DNA from: an uncultured Collinsella sp. | GTDB lineage: Bacteria; Actinomycetota; Coriobacteriia; Coriobacteriales; Coriobacteriaceae | Assembly (NCBI GenBank): GCA_902492855.1 | Contig: CABUMU010000115.1 | Location: 1-5,639 of the forward strand | Direction: 5' to 3' | Length of the DNA: 5,639 nt | In this document: in pieces, positions 1-5,639 of the stretch | How the letters are laid out: each line of letters starts with the position of its first letter | Position numbering within the stretch: position 1 is the first letter of the stretch | Notes under the pieces: model-generated | Databases searched by the model: none | Seen by the model: the letters and a program-made list of their open reading frames with translations, nothing else | Told to the model about the DNA's origin: nothing | Made by a program: the position numbers and the translations under genes

Positions 1-817
1 TCTTGGCATCTGCCGCCGCCGGATCATCGTAGTAACGACCGTCCGTGATTTCCTGGCCCAGCATGCCGTCGAAACCATGGGCGTTGAGCGTGGCGACGAA
101 GGCGTCCATATCGTGCTTGCCATCGCCCCACACCAGATGGCCATACGGGTCACCGTCGATAAAGTGCATCTCGTGAATTGCCCCATCACCAAAGGCGGCA
201 AACCAGTCCTCGAGCGTCTCGCCTGCAACGCCCATCGCGGTTGTATCAACCATGGGCTGTAAGTACGGGCTCGCGACCTCGTCAATCATGCGCTTCGCAT
301 CGGAAACCGTCGTCACAAGGTTGCTCTCCTCGGGACGCAGGCTTTCCATCGTAAGCACCAGACCGTGCTCGCCGGCATACTCCGCCAGAATGGACAAGTG
401 CTCGCGGCTGCGCTTCCAGGCTTCCTCGCGGTCCTCGTCCCAGTCGCCCCAGCCCGAGTTGATGGACATGCGGTCGCACCCAAGTACCTCGGCAAGCTCA
501 ATGCCGTGCTTAAAGTACGCCAGGCTGCGCTGCTCATGCAGCGGTTTGCGTGCGCAATACTGCCAAGGATAGACAACATTCTCGGGGCACAGAGTACGAT
601 ACCTAAGCCCACGGTCTGCAGCCTTTTTCGCCAGGACCTCAGCCTCAAAGTAGCCCGTGTGGTCGAGCGTCACATGCGGCTCTGCACACCACAGCTCAAT
701 GGACTCAAAGCCCAAGCGCTGCTGCACATCAAGGAAGTAATCGAGCGACCACATGATGTAGTGGATATTCATGCCCGCAATCTGTTCGCGGTGCAGCGTC
801 GGTTTGGATTCAGACAT
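1..817 (-). CDS. Sugar phosphate isomerase/epimerase-like TIM-barrel protein (3' end outside window)
   Basis: Reading from the ATG at 817 gives 272 residues with no stop before the window edge, so the C-terminus is missing. The protein begins MSESKPTLHREQ and has the layout of the xylose isomerase-like / AP endonuclease 2 TIM-barrel superfamily (tagatose 3-epimerase, UlaE and relatives). Four residues are spaced like the metal-binding set of that family: Glu158 (in LTMESL), Asp191 (in PMVDTTAM), His218 (in EMHFIDGD) and Glu256 (in GQEITDG). A G-H-L-V-W-G-D-G stretch at 226-233 matches the conserved loop after the metal histidine. No signal peptide is seen, so it should be cytosolic. The start is fixed by AAGGAGG at 824-830, six bases upstream. 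It follows the amidohydrolase stop by one base, so the two are probably translationally coupled. Sugar epimerase/isomerase chemistry is the family expectation; the substrate is unknown and dehydratase or lyase activities also occur in this fold. Confidence 0.88.
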   Translation of the reverse strand, partial: MSESKPTLHREQIAGMNIHYIMWSLDYFLDVQQRLGFESIELWCAEPHVTLDHTGYFEAEVLAKKAADRGLRYRTLCPENVVYPWQYCARKPLHEQRSLAYFKHGIELAEVLGCDRMSINSGWGDWDEDREEAWKRSREHLSILAEYAGEHGLVLTMESLRPEESNLVTTVSDAKRMIDEVASPYLQPMVDTTAMGVAGETLEDWFAAFGDGAIHEMHFIDGDPYGHLVWGDGKHDMDAFVATLNAHGFDGMLGQEITDGRYYDDPAAADAK

Positions 818-830
818 CTTATGCCTCCTT
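818..830 (-). promoter_or_regulatory. Shine-Dalgarno of the epimerase-like gene, inside the amidohydrolase 3' end
   Basis: AAGGAGG occupies 824-830 and lies six bases before the ATG at 817. It sits in the last codons of the amidohydrolase (Asn-Lys-Glu-Ala-stop), so ribosomes finishing that gene are placed directly on the next start. This decides the start of the downstream gene and supports a single mRNA. Confidence 0.85.
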
Positions 831-2402
831 ATTTCGATCGAACACGATTTGTCCGTCCGACATCGTCATGTCAACCGCAAGATCGCGTGCGTCGCGATAA
901 TCGAGGTCGAACACATCCCGATCGAGCACGCAGATATCGGCAAGCTTGCCAACCTCGAGCGTACCCAGCTCGTCTTCGCGCATCAGGTCGTACGCGCCCC
1001 CGGCAGTCCAAGCGCGCAAGAGCTCGACAAGCGTCAGCGTGTTGACCTCATTCACGGGCAGTCCGTCGGCGAAGAATCCGCCGCACGCGCTGTAGATTGA
1101 CTCGCCCAGGCTCGGAATCAGCAGCGGCAGATCCGTGCCGCAGCACACTGTGCATCCGGAATCTTCCATGCCGCGGCGATTCCAGCTGTGCAAAAGTCGC
1201 GTCTCGCCAATTTGTCGACGCATCATCGACAGGCAATCCTCGCGCCGGTCCAGCGTCAGAATCTGCGGATAGACCTCGCAAATTCCACCTAACTTGCCAA
1301 ACTCGACAAGATCGGTCGGGTCAGAGTTCTCGAGATCGGTAATCGCATGGCGGCGAAGCATCCGTCCATGCTCGTCTCGAGGCAGCGAGGCATAGAGCGC
1401 CACGGTGCGACGAACGGCGCCATCGCCCTGGCAATGCAAGGAATATCGGAAGCCGTCAGCATCAATTGCACGCAGCTCGTTCTCAATCAGATCCCACTCT
1501 GGCTCCTCGACGACCGTCTTGCCGGCAGCGCCCGCATCGGCCGTGTCCTCATAGGGATCAATCATCTCGGCAAGCCCCGCCCATACGCCGCGATCGGTCA
1601 TACGGTTGAAGCCAGAAAAACGAACGAACGGTCCCCGGAAGCGCTCTCGCGCCTCGCGGGCATATGCCAGATTTGCACCGGCACCCACCGGCTGCGACAT
1701 CATAGAGACGCGAACCGTCAGCTCACCAGATTCCTCACGGCGAGCCATTTCGTCGGCAAAGCCGTAGTAGTCATCAAACGCCATCTCCTTGATGGCGGTA
1801 ACGCCGCGCTCGTTAAGCATGCTCATGTAGTCCGAATACCCGGCACGCACCTCGGGCAGCGCGAGGAAATCGCTCATCATGCGCCAGATCTTCTCGGCAT
1901 AGCACGCCTGGGGTGTAAAGCCGTATCGCGCACTGGCGGCAGCGTTGAGAACGCAGGTCCCCGCTCCTGGTGTAAAGCAGACGACGGGGATATCGCCAAA
2001 ACAATCGTCAAACACAGCTGCCGTATTTGCGTTCTCGGCATCCGATGCCAACGTTTCGGGTAGGTTGTGGCCAAAAGCCGCCGCGCAATCCGGACGATCT
2101 TCTTTCCATGCACGCAAGAGCGACACGGCCTCTTTGGCATCAGCGATGCCGGACAGATCAGGCCCCAACGTCCGCAGCGCCCAGCCTGTATAGAAGGTAT
2201 GCACATCGATCAGGCCAGGCATGACGGTGCGGTCGCCCAGGTCAACTACCTCGTCCGCCTGGGTCAAATACGAAGCTAGCTCACACTTGGTGCCAACAGC
2301 CTCAATTCGATTGCCACGGACCGCTACGAAACCTTCAAACGGCAGGTCCCCCGTACCGGTAAAGACGCTCTTAGACGTCAGGACCGTCAAACGATCAGAC
2401 AT
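819..2402 (-). CDS. Amidohydrolase family protein, Amidohydro_3/YtcJ-like, with altered HxH motif
   Basis: A 527-residue protein, normal length for the Amidohydro_3 (YtcJ/LAF3-like) branch of the amidohydrolase superfamily, metal-dependent hydrolases of C-N or C-O bonds in the cytosol. Visible landmarks are the N-terminal beta-sandwich, VMPGLIDVH at 60-68, GVTAIKEM at 200-207 (Lys205 could be the metal-bridging lysine), SLHCQGDGAV at 321-330 (like the family HAIGDRAV), RHAITD at 351-356, CCGTDLP at 420-426 (Asp424 the likely catalytic aspartate) and the closing GTLEVGKLADICVLDRD at 480-496. Two hallmarks are changed: the second histidine of HxH is Phe70, and the usual DGHSAWVN stretch reads PGAGTCVLN at 145-153. 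The protein has 14 cysteines, three of them close to Asp424. I chose ATG 2402 over the in-frame GTG at 2411 because AGGTGG lies five bases before the ATG. Substrate unknown; the altered motif makes even the reaction class uncertain. Confidence 0.88.
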   Translation of the reverse strand: MSDRLTVLTSKSVFTGTGDLPFEGFVAVRGNRIEAVGTKCELASYLTQADEVVDLGDRTVMPGLIDVHTFYTGWALRTLGPDLSGIADAKEAVSLLRAWKEDRPDCAAAFGHNLPETLASDAENANTAAVFDDCFGDIPVVCFTPGAGTCVLNAAASARYGFTPQACYAEKIWRMMSDFLALPEVRAGYSDYMSMLNERGVTAIKEMAFDDYYGFADEMARREESGELTVRVSMMSQPVGAGANLAYAREARERFRGPFVRFSGFNRMTDRGVWAGLAEMIDPYEDTADAGAAGKTVVEEPEWDLIENELRAIDADGFRYSLHCQGDGAVRRTVALYASLPRDEHGRMLRRHAITDLENSDPTDLVEFGKLGGICEVYPQILTLDRREDCLSMMRRQIGETRLLHSWNRRGMEDSGCTVCCGTDLPLLIPSLGESIYSACGGFFADGLPVNEVNTLTLVELLRAWTAGGAYDLMREDELGTLEVGKLADICVLDRDVFDLDYRDARDLAVDMTMSDGQIVFDRNKEA

Positions 2403-2413
2403 CACAACCACCT
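2403..2413 (-). promoter_or_regulatory. Shine-Dalgarno that decides the amidohydrolase start
   Basis: AGGTGG at 2408-2413 overlaps the TAG stop of the carrier gene (2412-2414) and is five bases upstream of ATG 2402. The alternative GTG at 2411 would fall inside this site and has no ribosome binding site of its own at the proper distance. Overlap of stop codon and Shine-Dalgarno suggests translational coupling of carrier and hydrolase. Confidence 0.7.
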
Positions 2414-3875
2414 ACGCCGGAAGCATGCCGGAAATGGCAGTAATGACCAAGCCAAACACGACCATGAAGATGAAGAACTTCCAAATGGTCTTCCACCATT
2501 GGCCAAACGAAATCCTAGCCACGGCAAGACCGGCGACCGTCATGCCCGCCACGGGGCTGATGGTGTTGATGGTCTGGTTGGCAAACTGGAGCGCGGTGAC
2601 GGCTGCCTCGGGATTGAGGCCCATGAGCTCGGTCAGGGGGCCCATAACGGGCATGGTGAGCGCCGCCAGGCCAGAACTCGAGGGAACCAGCAAAGAGAGC
2701 AGGCCAAGGACGATATACATAAACGTGGTGTAGACGGCGGCGGGTGCGCCGGCGAGCGCGGTAGCGAGCGCCTGGAGGATGGTGTCGATGATCATGCCGC
2801 CCTCGGCGATGACCAGAATACCGCGAGCGATACCGATAACGATGGCAGCGTACGCAAAGTCGGCGAGACCCTTAACGAACTCCTCTGCGATTGTCTGCTG
2901 GTCAAGACCGCCCAGGATACCGGCAAGCAAGCCCATGCCAAGGAACACGGCGGAAATCTCATTCATGTACCAGCCCTGGGTAACAAGACCCCAGACGATA
3001 ATGCCCATACCGCAAGCAAAATCGATGAGCACGAGCTTCTGACGGATAGTGAACTCTTCCTCGATGGAGGCATCGGTCACGGAAAACTCAATACGCTTGA
3101 GCTTATCGTCCTCGTACACAATGGACGACTCGGGGTTTTTCTTGACGCGCATGGCGTAGCGCATGGCCCATGCGATACCGACGGCAGTGAAGATAACCCA
3201 AGAAACGGCGCGCAGCCACAGTTGCGGATTACCCTCGATGCCAATGATGCCTTGGGCGATCAAAACATTAAACGGGTCGATGGTCGAAGCACAATATCCC
3301 AGGTTAGGACCAAGGAAGCAGATGATGAATGCCGTCATCGAGTCATAACCGATACCCATCATGATGGGAATGAAGATGGCATAGAACGGCAGGGCTTCCT
3401 CAGACATACCAAACGTAGTGCCGCAAATGGACAGCAATGTCATCGTGATGGGAATGATGAGGATGTCCTTGTTCTTGAGCTTTTTAATCACACGGCTCAT
3501 GCCGGCATTCAAAGCGTTGGTCTTGGTGATGATCGCGAACGATCCGCCAATCAATAAGACGAACGCAACGACGTCGGCAGCCTCCTGGATGCCCTTGGTG
3601 GGCGCTTGCAGAACCGCGAAGATATCCTGGCCCAGATTGATGGTCTCGCCGGTCTCGGAATCGGTGTAGTTCTTATCGACCTGTTCATAGGTTCCAGCAA
3701 CGGCGACTTCACGCTCGCCCGCCGCTGTCGAAATCGTCTTGCGCTGATACTGACCAGAGGGAACGATCCAAGTCAGGACCGCAAAGACAACGATCAGCAA
3801 GAACATGATCGTATAGACATGCGGTAATTTGAACTTAAAACGTCTGTTTGTCTTCTTCGCCTTCGTATCTGACAT
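2412..3875 (-). CDS. YfcC family (DcuC/C4-dicarboxylate anaerobic carrier-like) membrane transporter
   Basis: A 487-residue polytopic inner-membrane protein. A basic cytosolic tail (residues 2-16, many Lys/Arg) precedes the first membrane helix at about 20-38, followed by an extracytoplasmic loop to about 95 and then roughly a dozen hydrophobic segments up to 464-484. It matches my memory of E. coli YfcC at several places: FGMSEEALPF at 155-164, the GYDSMTAF stretch at 176-183, DPFNVLIAQGI at 200-210, RVKKNP at 243-248 and the SSSGLAALTMPVMGPL stretch at 399-414. YfcC proteins belong to the DcuC-type carriers and are often named basic amino acid antiporters, but substrates are poorly known. 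The frame stays open upstream to an ATG at 4070, but the start at 3875 has GGAGG (3881-3885) five bases before it, and MSDTKAKKTNRR is a normal N-terminus; the upstream extension would run through a hairpin. It is the first gene of the operon and presumably imports the compound acted on by the hydrolase. Confidence 0.92.
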   Translation of the reverse strand: MSDTKAKKTNRRFKFKLPHVYTIMFLLIVVFAVLTWIVPSGQYQRKTISTAAGEREVAVAGTYEQVDKNYTDSETGETINLGQDIFAVLQAPTKGIQEAADVVAFVLLIGGSFAIITKTNALNAGMSRVIKKLKNKDILIIPITMTLLSICGTTFGMSEEALPFYAIFIPIMMGIGYDSMTAFIICFLGPNLGYCASTIDPFNVLIAQGIIGIEGNPQLWLRAVSWVIFTAVGIAWAMRYAMRVKKNPESSIVYEDDKLKRIEFSVTDASIEEEFTIRQKLVLIDFACGMGIIVWGLVTQGWYMNEISAVFLGMGLLAGILGGLDQQTIAEEFVKGLADFAYAAIVIGIARGILVIAEGGMIIDTILQALATALAGAPAAVYTTFMYIVLGLLSLLVPSSSGLAALTMPVMGPLTELMGLNPEAAVTALQFANQTINTISPVAGMTVAGLAVARISFGQWWKTIWKFFIFMVVFGLVITAISGMLPA

Positions 3876-3885
3876 AGATACCTCC
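3876..3885 (-). promoter_or_regulatory. Shine-Dalgarno fixing the carrier start
   Basis: GGAGG at 3881-3885 is five bases upstream of ATG 3875. It rules in the 487-residue form of the carrier and rules out the 65-residue N-terminal extension available in the same frame. Confidence 0.8.
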
Positions 3886-3917
3886 AAAGAACTCGAGACT
3901 GCATCGCATCTCGCTTC

Positions 3918-3940
3918 AACGTTTGCACAATGCAAACGTT
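3918..3940. promoter_or_regulatory. 23-bp perfect palindrome, candidate operator of the carrier operon
   Basis: AACGTTTGCA, spacer CAA, TGCAAACGTT: two perfect 10-base arms around three bases. Each arm carries the self-complementary hexamer AACGTT at its outer end. The site ends 42 bases upstream of the carrier start, and if the promoter at 3955-3983 is right it covers about +8 to +30 of the transcript, a place where a bound repressor would block elongation. The neighbouring GntR/UTRA protein is the obvious candidate, although HutC-type sites usually have a GT..TA..AC core that is not seen here, so a LacI-type or other regulator remains possible. As RNA it would form a 10-bp stem with a three-base loop. 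Confidence 0.6.
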
Positions 3941-3954
3941 CTATGACGTCCCAT

Positions 3955-3983
3955 AGATTACCAGCAGCTTTTTCCTTCATCAA
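3955..3983 (-). promoter_or_regulatory. Predicted sigma70-type promoter for the carrier operon
   Basis: On the minus strand TTGATG (3978-3983) is separated by 17 bases from TAATCT (3955-3960), and TG precedes the -10 by one base, giving an extended -10. The predicted transcript would start near 3948 with a leader of about 73 bases. The hexamers are only partial matches (four of six and three of six), so this rests on spacing and position. Confidence 0.4.
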
Positions 3984-4014
3984 GATAATTTCAAACTGAT
4001 TGCCGCAACGCGGT

Positions 4015-4043
4015 TGAACGGTTGCGTTTGCGCCGTGAACGGT
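4015..4043. repeat. Direct repeat TGAACGGT x2 at 21-bp period
   Basis: TGAACGGT occurs at 4015-4022 and again at 4036-4043, a start-to-start distance of 21 bases, two helical turns. Both copies lie upstream of the predicted carrier promoter and downstream of the regulator gene. Same-face spacing is what a dimeric or cooperatively bound regulator would use, but with eight-base copies chance is not excluded. Confidence 0.35.
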
Positions 4044-4083
4044 ATGGAAACGCCCGGTGAGATGATCCACCGGGCGTTTCCAT
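4044..4083 (-). terminator. Perfect 16-bp hairpin after the GntR gene, probable terminator
   Basis: Arms 4044-4059 and 4068-4083 are exactly complementary (ATGGAAACGCCCGGTG against its reverse complement) around an eight-base loop. The hairpin begins ten bases after the regulator stop codon. The core is GC-rich and its foot carries AAA/TTT, as in many intrinsic terminators, but no T-run follows on the minus strand. I call it a probable terminator separating regulator and operon; being symmetric it would fold equally on either strand and could instead be an mRNA-stabilising 3' structure. Confidence 0.6.
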
Positions 4084-4093
4084 TCGCAATGTC

Positions 4094-4837
4094 CTAGATG
4101 TCAAAAACGTAGCGAGACCCAACGATCCGCTGACGACCGATGATAAACGGCCGCCGCTGCTCATCGAAAAAGAAGGCTTCCATATAAAACAAGGGTTCGC
4201 CAACGGGAACTGCCAACAGTCGAGCGACCTCGGGCGACGCGCACGCGATCTCGAGCGTGCACGGGTCGGTAAACGCGGGCGTGCGGCCCGTCCGGTTGCG
4301 CACGAACTCAAAAATGGATTGGTTAGATAGAGGTGCCGTTGATAGATAGGCGTTGTCCTCGTAAACGTATATGTTGTTCTCGAGCATGACAGGGACGCCA
4401 TCGGCAGTGCGCACGCGCTCAACGCAAATCAAGTCAGTTCCAACGGGAACACCAAAGAACTGCGCTTCGGTGGAATCCGCCGGCAGTATCTTTCTCGAAA
4501 TGACACACGCCCCCGGTTCCATTCCGTTAACGCGGCATGCGTCCGAAAAACTCTGGACGTCATCCTTCTGGCGAATCTTGCACTTGAGCTTGGGGGCATT
4601 GACAAACGTGCCTTTCCCCTGTCGCTTCGTTAGATAGCCCTGCTGGACGAGCTCCTCAATAGCGCGTCGCACGGTAACGCGGCCAACTTTATAGCTCTCA
4701 GCCAATTCGAATTCGTTGGGTATCCGCGCCCCTGCCTTGTAGGCGCCGGAGTTGATTTCGTTTTTAATGATATCGATAACCTGTTGGTACAGCGGTATCG
4801 CTGCTTTACCGTCAGTTAGCCCTTTAGTCGGTGGCAT
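4094..4837 (-). CDS. GntR family transcriptional regulator, HutC/UTRA subfamily
   Basis: A 247-residue protein of typical length for the HutC subfamily. Residues 14-80 form the GntR winged helix-turn-helix: PLYQQVIDIIKNEI (15-28), then the signature GARIPNEFELAESYKVGRVT (36-55), the recognition-helix part VRRAIEELVQQGYL (56-69) and the wing KRQGKGTFV. Residues about 90-245 form the UTRA effector-binding domain, with recognisable elements AQFFGVPVGTDLICVERVRT (125-144) and the late VPVGEPLFYMEAFFFDEQRRP (210-230). UTRA proteins are normally dimeric repressors released by a small molecule such as a sugar phosphate or an amino acid breakdown product. The ATG at 4837 is preceded by GGAG at 4845-4848, seven bases away. 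It sits directly upstream of and co-oriented with the carrier-hydrolase-epimerase genes, so it is probably their regulator, and the palindrome at 4908-4922 suggests autoregulation. The effector is not predictable from sequence. Confidence 0.93.
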   Translation of the reverse strand: MPPTKGLTDGKAAIPLYQQVIDIIKNEINSGAYKAGARIPNEFELAESYKVGRVTVRRAIEELVQQGYLTKRQGKGTFVNAPKLKCKIRQKDDVQSFSDACRVNGMEPGACVISRKILPADSTEAQFFGVPVGTDLICVERVRTADGVPVMLENNIYVYEDNAYLSTAPLSNQSIFEFVRNRTGRTPAFTDPCTLEIACASPEVARLLAVPVGEPLFYMEAFFFDEQRRPFIIGRQRIVGSRYVFDI

Positions 4838-4862
4838 TTACCCTCTCCAAGCACAATTAAGT

Positions 4863-4909
4863 CTAAAGCGGGCTCAGGGGCATTCAACAAGCCCTTGAGC
4901 CCGCATTAG
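4863..4909 (-). terminator. Long hairpin between the HAD and GntR genes, probable HAD terminator
   Basis: Arms 4863-4881 and 4891-4909 pair over 19 positions with a nine-base loop. There is one A-A mismatch, and one further position that is a G-T pair on the plus strand and an A-C mismatch on the minus strand. The core is GCGGGCTCA against TGAGCCCGC. On the minus strand the second arm is followed by TTTAGACTTAATT, a modest T-rich tail, which fits an intrinsic terminator about 80 bases after the HAD stop. The hairpin ends 25 bases before the regulator start, so transcripts from a promoter at 4908-4936 would begin inside its first arm and escape it. Confidence 0.6.
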
Positions 4910-4922
4910 CATAAAGTATGCT
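4908..4922. promoter_or_regulatory. AGCATA-N3-TATGCT palindrome, candidate autoregulatory operator
   Basis: Perfect six-base arms AGCATA (4908-4913) and TATGCT (4917-4922) flank AAG. The site lies 70 bases upstream of the regulator start and covers the predicted -10 and part of the spacer. GntR regulators commonly bind short inverted repeats over their own promoter. Arms of six bases can arise by chance. Confidence 0.4.
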
Positions 4923-4936
4923 TGCTGCCGCACCAA
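4908..4936 (-). promoter_or_regulatory. Possible promoter of the GntR gene
   Basis: On the minus strand TTGGTG (4931-4936) is 17 bases from TATGCT (4908-4913). The -10 matches four of six consensus bases and the -35 three of six. Transcription would start near 4901, within the first arm of the upstream hairpin. Weak on its own; position and the overlapping palindrome are the main support. Confidence 0.3.
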
Positions 4937-4987
4937 AATGTTGGCTATTTACTCATCAGACCCGAAAAACGCGCAACTACCGCACTC

Positions 4988-5639
4988 CTAAGAAAGCGTG
5001 AGCAGCTCCGGCAGCTGGTCGATAATCTTGTCCGCGGCATCCTGGCTAAAGCCAAAGCGTTCCTCGCGCTTGGCAATGACTGTCAGACCGGCTCGCTTGC
5101 CAGCGGTGATGCCAGGCACCGAATCCTCAACGCAGCAGCAGCGATTCGCAGGCAGCCCCAGCAGGTCCAGCGCATGCAGGTAGATGTCGGGCTCGGGCTT
5201 GCTCTCCTTAAACTGCTCGCCGCTCACCACATACTCAAAGGCATCCGACAGCCCGCACGCATTGAGCACTTCATTGATGCTAACCATGGGAGACGAGCTG
5301 GCAAGCGCCACGCGAACGCCACGGCGCGGCAGCTCTCGAATCGTATCCACGGCGCCTGGGTTAATCAAAGCCTGATAGTCGCGCGGACGCTTATGCGCCC
5401 ATTCGTCCCAACGGGCCAACGCTTCCTCACCAGTAAAATGCCCCTTACCGGCGCGCTCAAACCAATCGACCAGCATATGCAGGAAGAACTGATGCGAGGT
5501 ACCGACCTGCCCATTCAACTCCTCTTGAGTCAGATTAAGCCCAAGTTCCTTGGCAAACGCGGCAGTCTCGCCCAGGTAGTAATACTCGGTATCGACAATC
5601 ACGCCGTCCATGTCAAAGATAACGGCGTCGAACGGAAAT
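4988..5639 (-). CDS. HAD superfamily hydrolase, subfamily IA, beta-phosphoglucomutase/phosphatase-like (5' end outside window)
   Basis: The open frame continues to the window edge without a start, reading FPFDAVIFDMDGVIVDTE at its visible beginning. An ATG exists at 5611, but it is the Met of the FDMDG motif; starting there would remove the nucleophilic aspartate, so the true start is to the right of the window. All four HAD motifs are present, numbering from that Met: motif I with the nucleophile just before Met1 and acid/base Asp2; motif II serine in ALASSSP (103-108); motif III Lys139 in ESKPEPD; motif IV VEDSVPG (161-167). A helical cap lies between about 15 and 85, as in subfamily IA. 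The family transfers or hydrolyses phosphate on small sugars or related metabolites in the cytosol; phosphatase and mutase members are not separable here. It is followed by a probable terminator, so it is likely a separate transcription unit from the regulator. Confidence 0.9.
   Translation of the reverse strand, partial: FPFDAVIFDMDGVIVDTEYYYLGETAAFAKELGLNLTQEELNGQVGTSHQFFLHMLVDWFERAGKGHFTGEEALARWDEWAHKRPRDYQALINPGAVDTIRELPRRGVRVALASSSPMVSINEVLNACGLSDAFEYVVSGEQFKESKPEPDIYLHALDLLGLPANRCCCVEDSVPGITAGKRAGLTVIAKREERFGFSQDAADKIIDQLPELLTLS

Noticed and set aside
365..1045. Plus-strand open frame (226 codons) opposite the epimerase-like gene and the hydrolase end
   Set aside because: It spans two real minus-strand genes and their junction, with an Arg-rich C-terminus typical of a shadow frame.
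1347..2063. Plus-strand open frame (238 codons) opposite the amidohydrolase
   Set aside because: It lies entirely within a well-supported minus-strand gene and shows no recognisable domain.
2499..3557. Long plus-strand open frame (352 codons) opposite the carrier
   Set aside because: Its translation is a hydrophilic, Gly/Asp/His/Asn-rich mirror of membrane helices, a usual artefact of an antisense frame; the minus-strand gene is clearly real.
3931..3944. Catabolite-responsive (cre-like) site overlapping the palindrome arm
   Set aside because: The match to a TGNAANCGNWNNC-type pattern fails at the conserved terminal C on both strands, and the resemblance follows from the palindrome arm itself.
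3876..4070. 65-residue N-terminal extension of the carrier starting at ATG 4070
   Set aside because: The ATG lies inside the perfect hairpin, has no ribosome binding site, and the extension crosses the predicted promoter and palindrome; a strong Shine-Dalgarno supports 3875 instead.
4965..4985. Short stem plus five T on the minus strand just after the HAD stop, as a terminator
   Set aside because: The stem is at most about five pairs including G-T pairs; the hairpin at 4863-4909 is a far better candidate.
1..5639. CRISPR arrays, tRNA/rRNA genes, insertion sequences or phage genes
   Set aside because: No repeat-spacer pattern, RNA gene, transposase or phage-like sequence was seen on either strand.

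Overview
The window is a compact, single-strand stretch of bacterial chromosome. All five protein genes read on the minus strand, and intergenic space is small: 150 and 218 bases at the two real gaps, 1 and 9 bases inside the operon. Base composition is moderately GC-rich (mid to high 50s percent by eye) and Shine-Dalgarno sites are strong. With the gene content (a YfcC-type carrier beside an amidohydrolase and a sugar-isomerase-like TIM barrel), this suggests a host-associated anaerobe. My best guess is a Coriobacteriia (Collinsella-like) actinobacterium, but that is inference from composition and style, not a match.

Layout in the direction of transcription (right to left). (1) 5639-4988: the 5'-truncated end of a HAD subfamily IA phosphatase / beta-phosphoglucomutase-like gene. 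(2) 4987-4838: a gap with a long terminator-like hairpin (4863-4909) and, touching it, a palindrome over a possible promoter (4908-4936). (3) 4837-4094: a GntR-family repressor with a HutC/UTRA effector domain. (4) 4093-3876: a gap with a perfect 16-bp hairpin just after the regulator stop, two direct repeats 21 bp apart, a plausible extended -10 promoter and a 23-bp operator-like palindrome in the leader of the next gene. (5) 3875-2412: a YfcC/DcuC-type multi-pass carrier. (6) 2402-819: a cytosolic Amidohydro_3-type hydrolase whose HxH metal motif is altered. (7) 817-1: a sugar phosphate isomerase/epimerase-like TIM barrel that runs off the left edge.

Genes 5-7 look like one transcription unit. 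The carrier stop and hydrolase start are 9 bases apart, and the hydrolase stop and epimerase start are 1 base apart; each downstream Shine-Dalgarno overlaps the end of the preceding gene. The simplest model is a small catabolic module: the carrier imports an organic or amino acid-like compound, the hydrolase cleaves it, the TIM-barrel enzyme isomerises or otherwise processes a product, and the adjacent GntR/UTRA protein senses substrate or product and controls the operon. The substrate cannot be read from the sequence. The most interesting points are the divergent hydrolase active site, its pairing with a YfcC carrier and an epimerase-like enzyme, and the well-formed operator/hairpin architecture in the two gaps.
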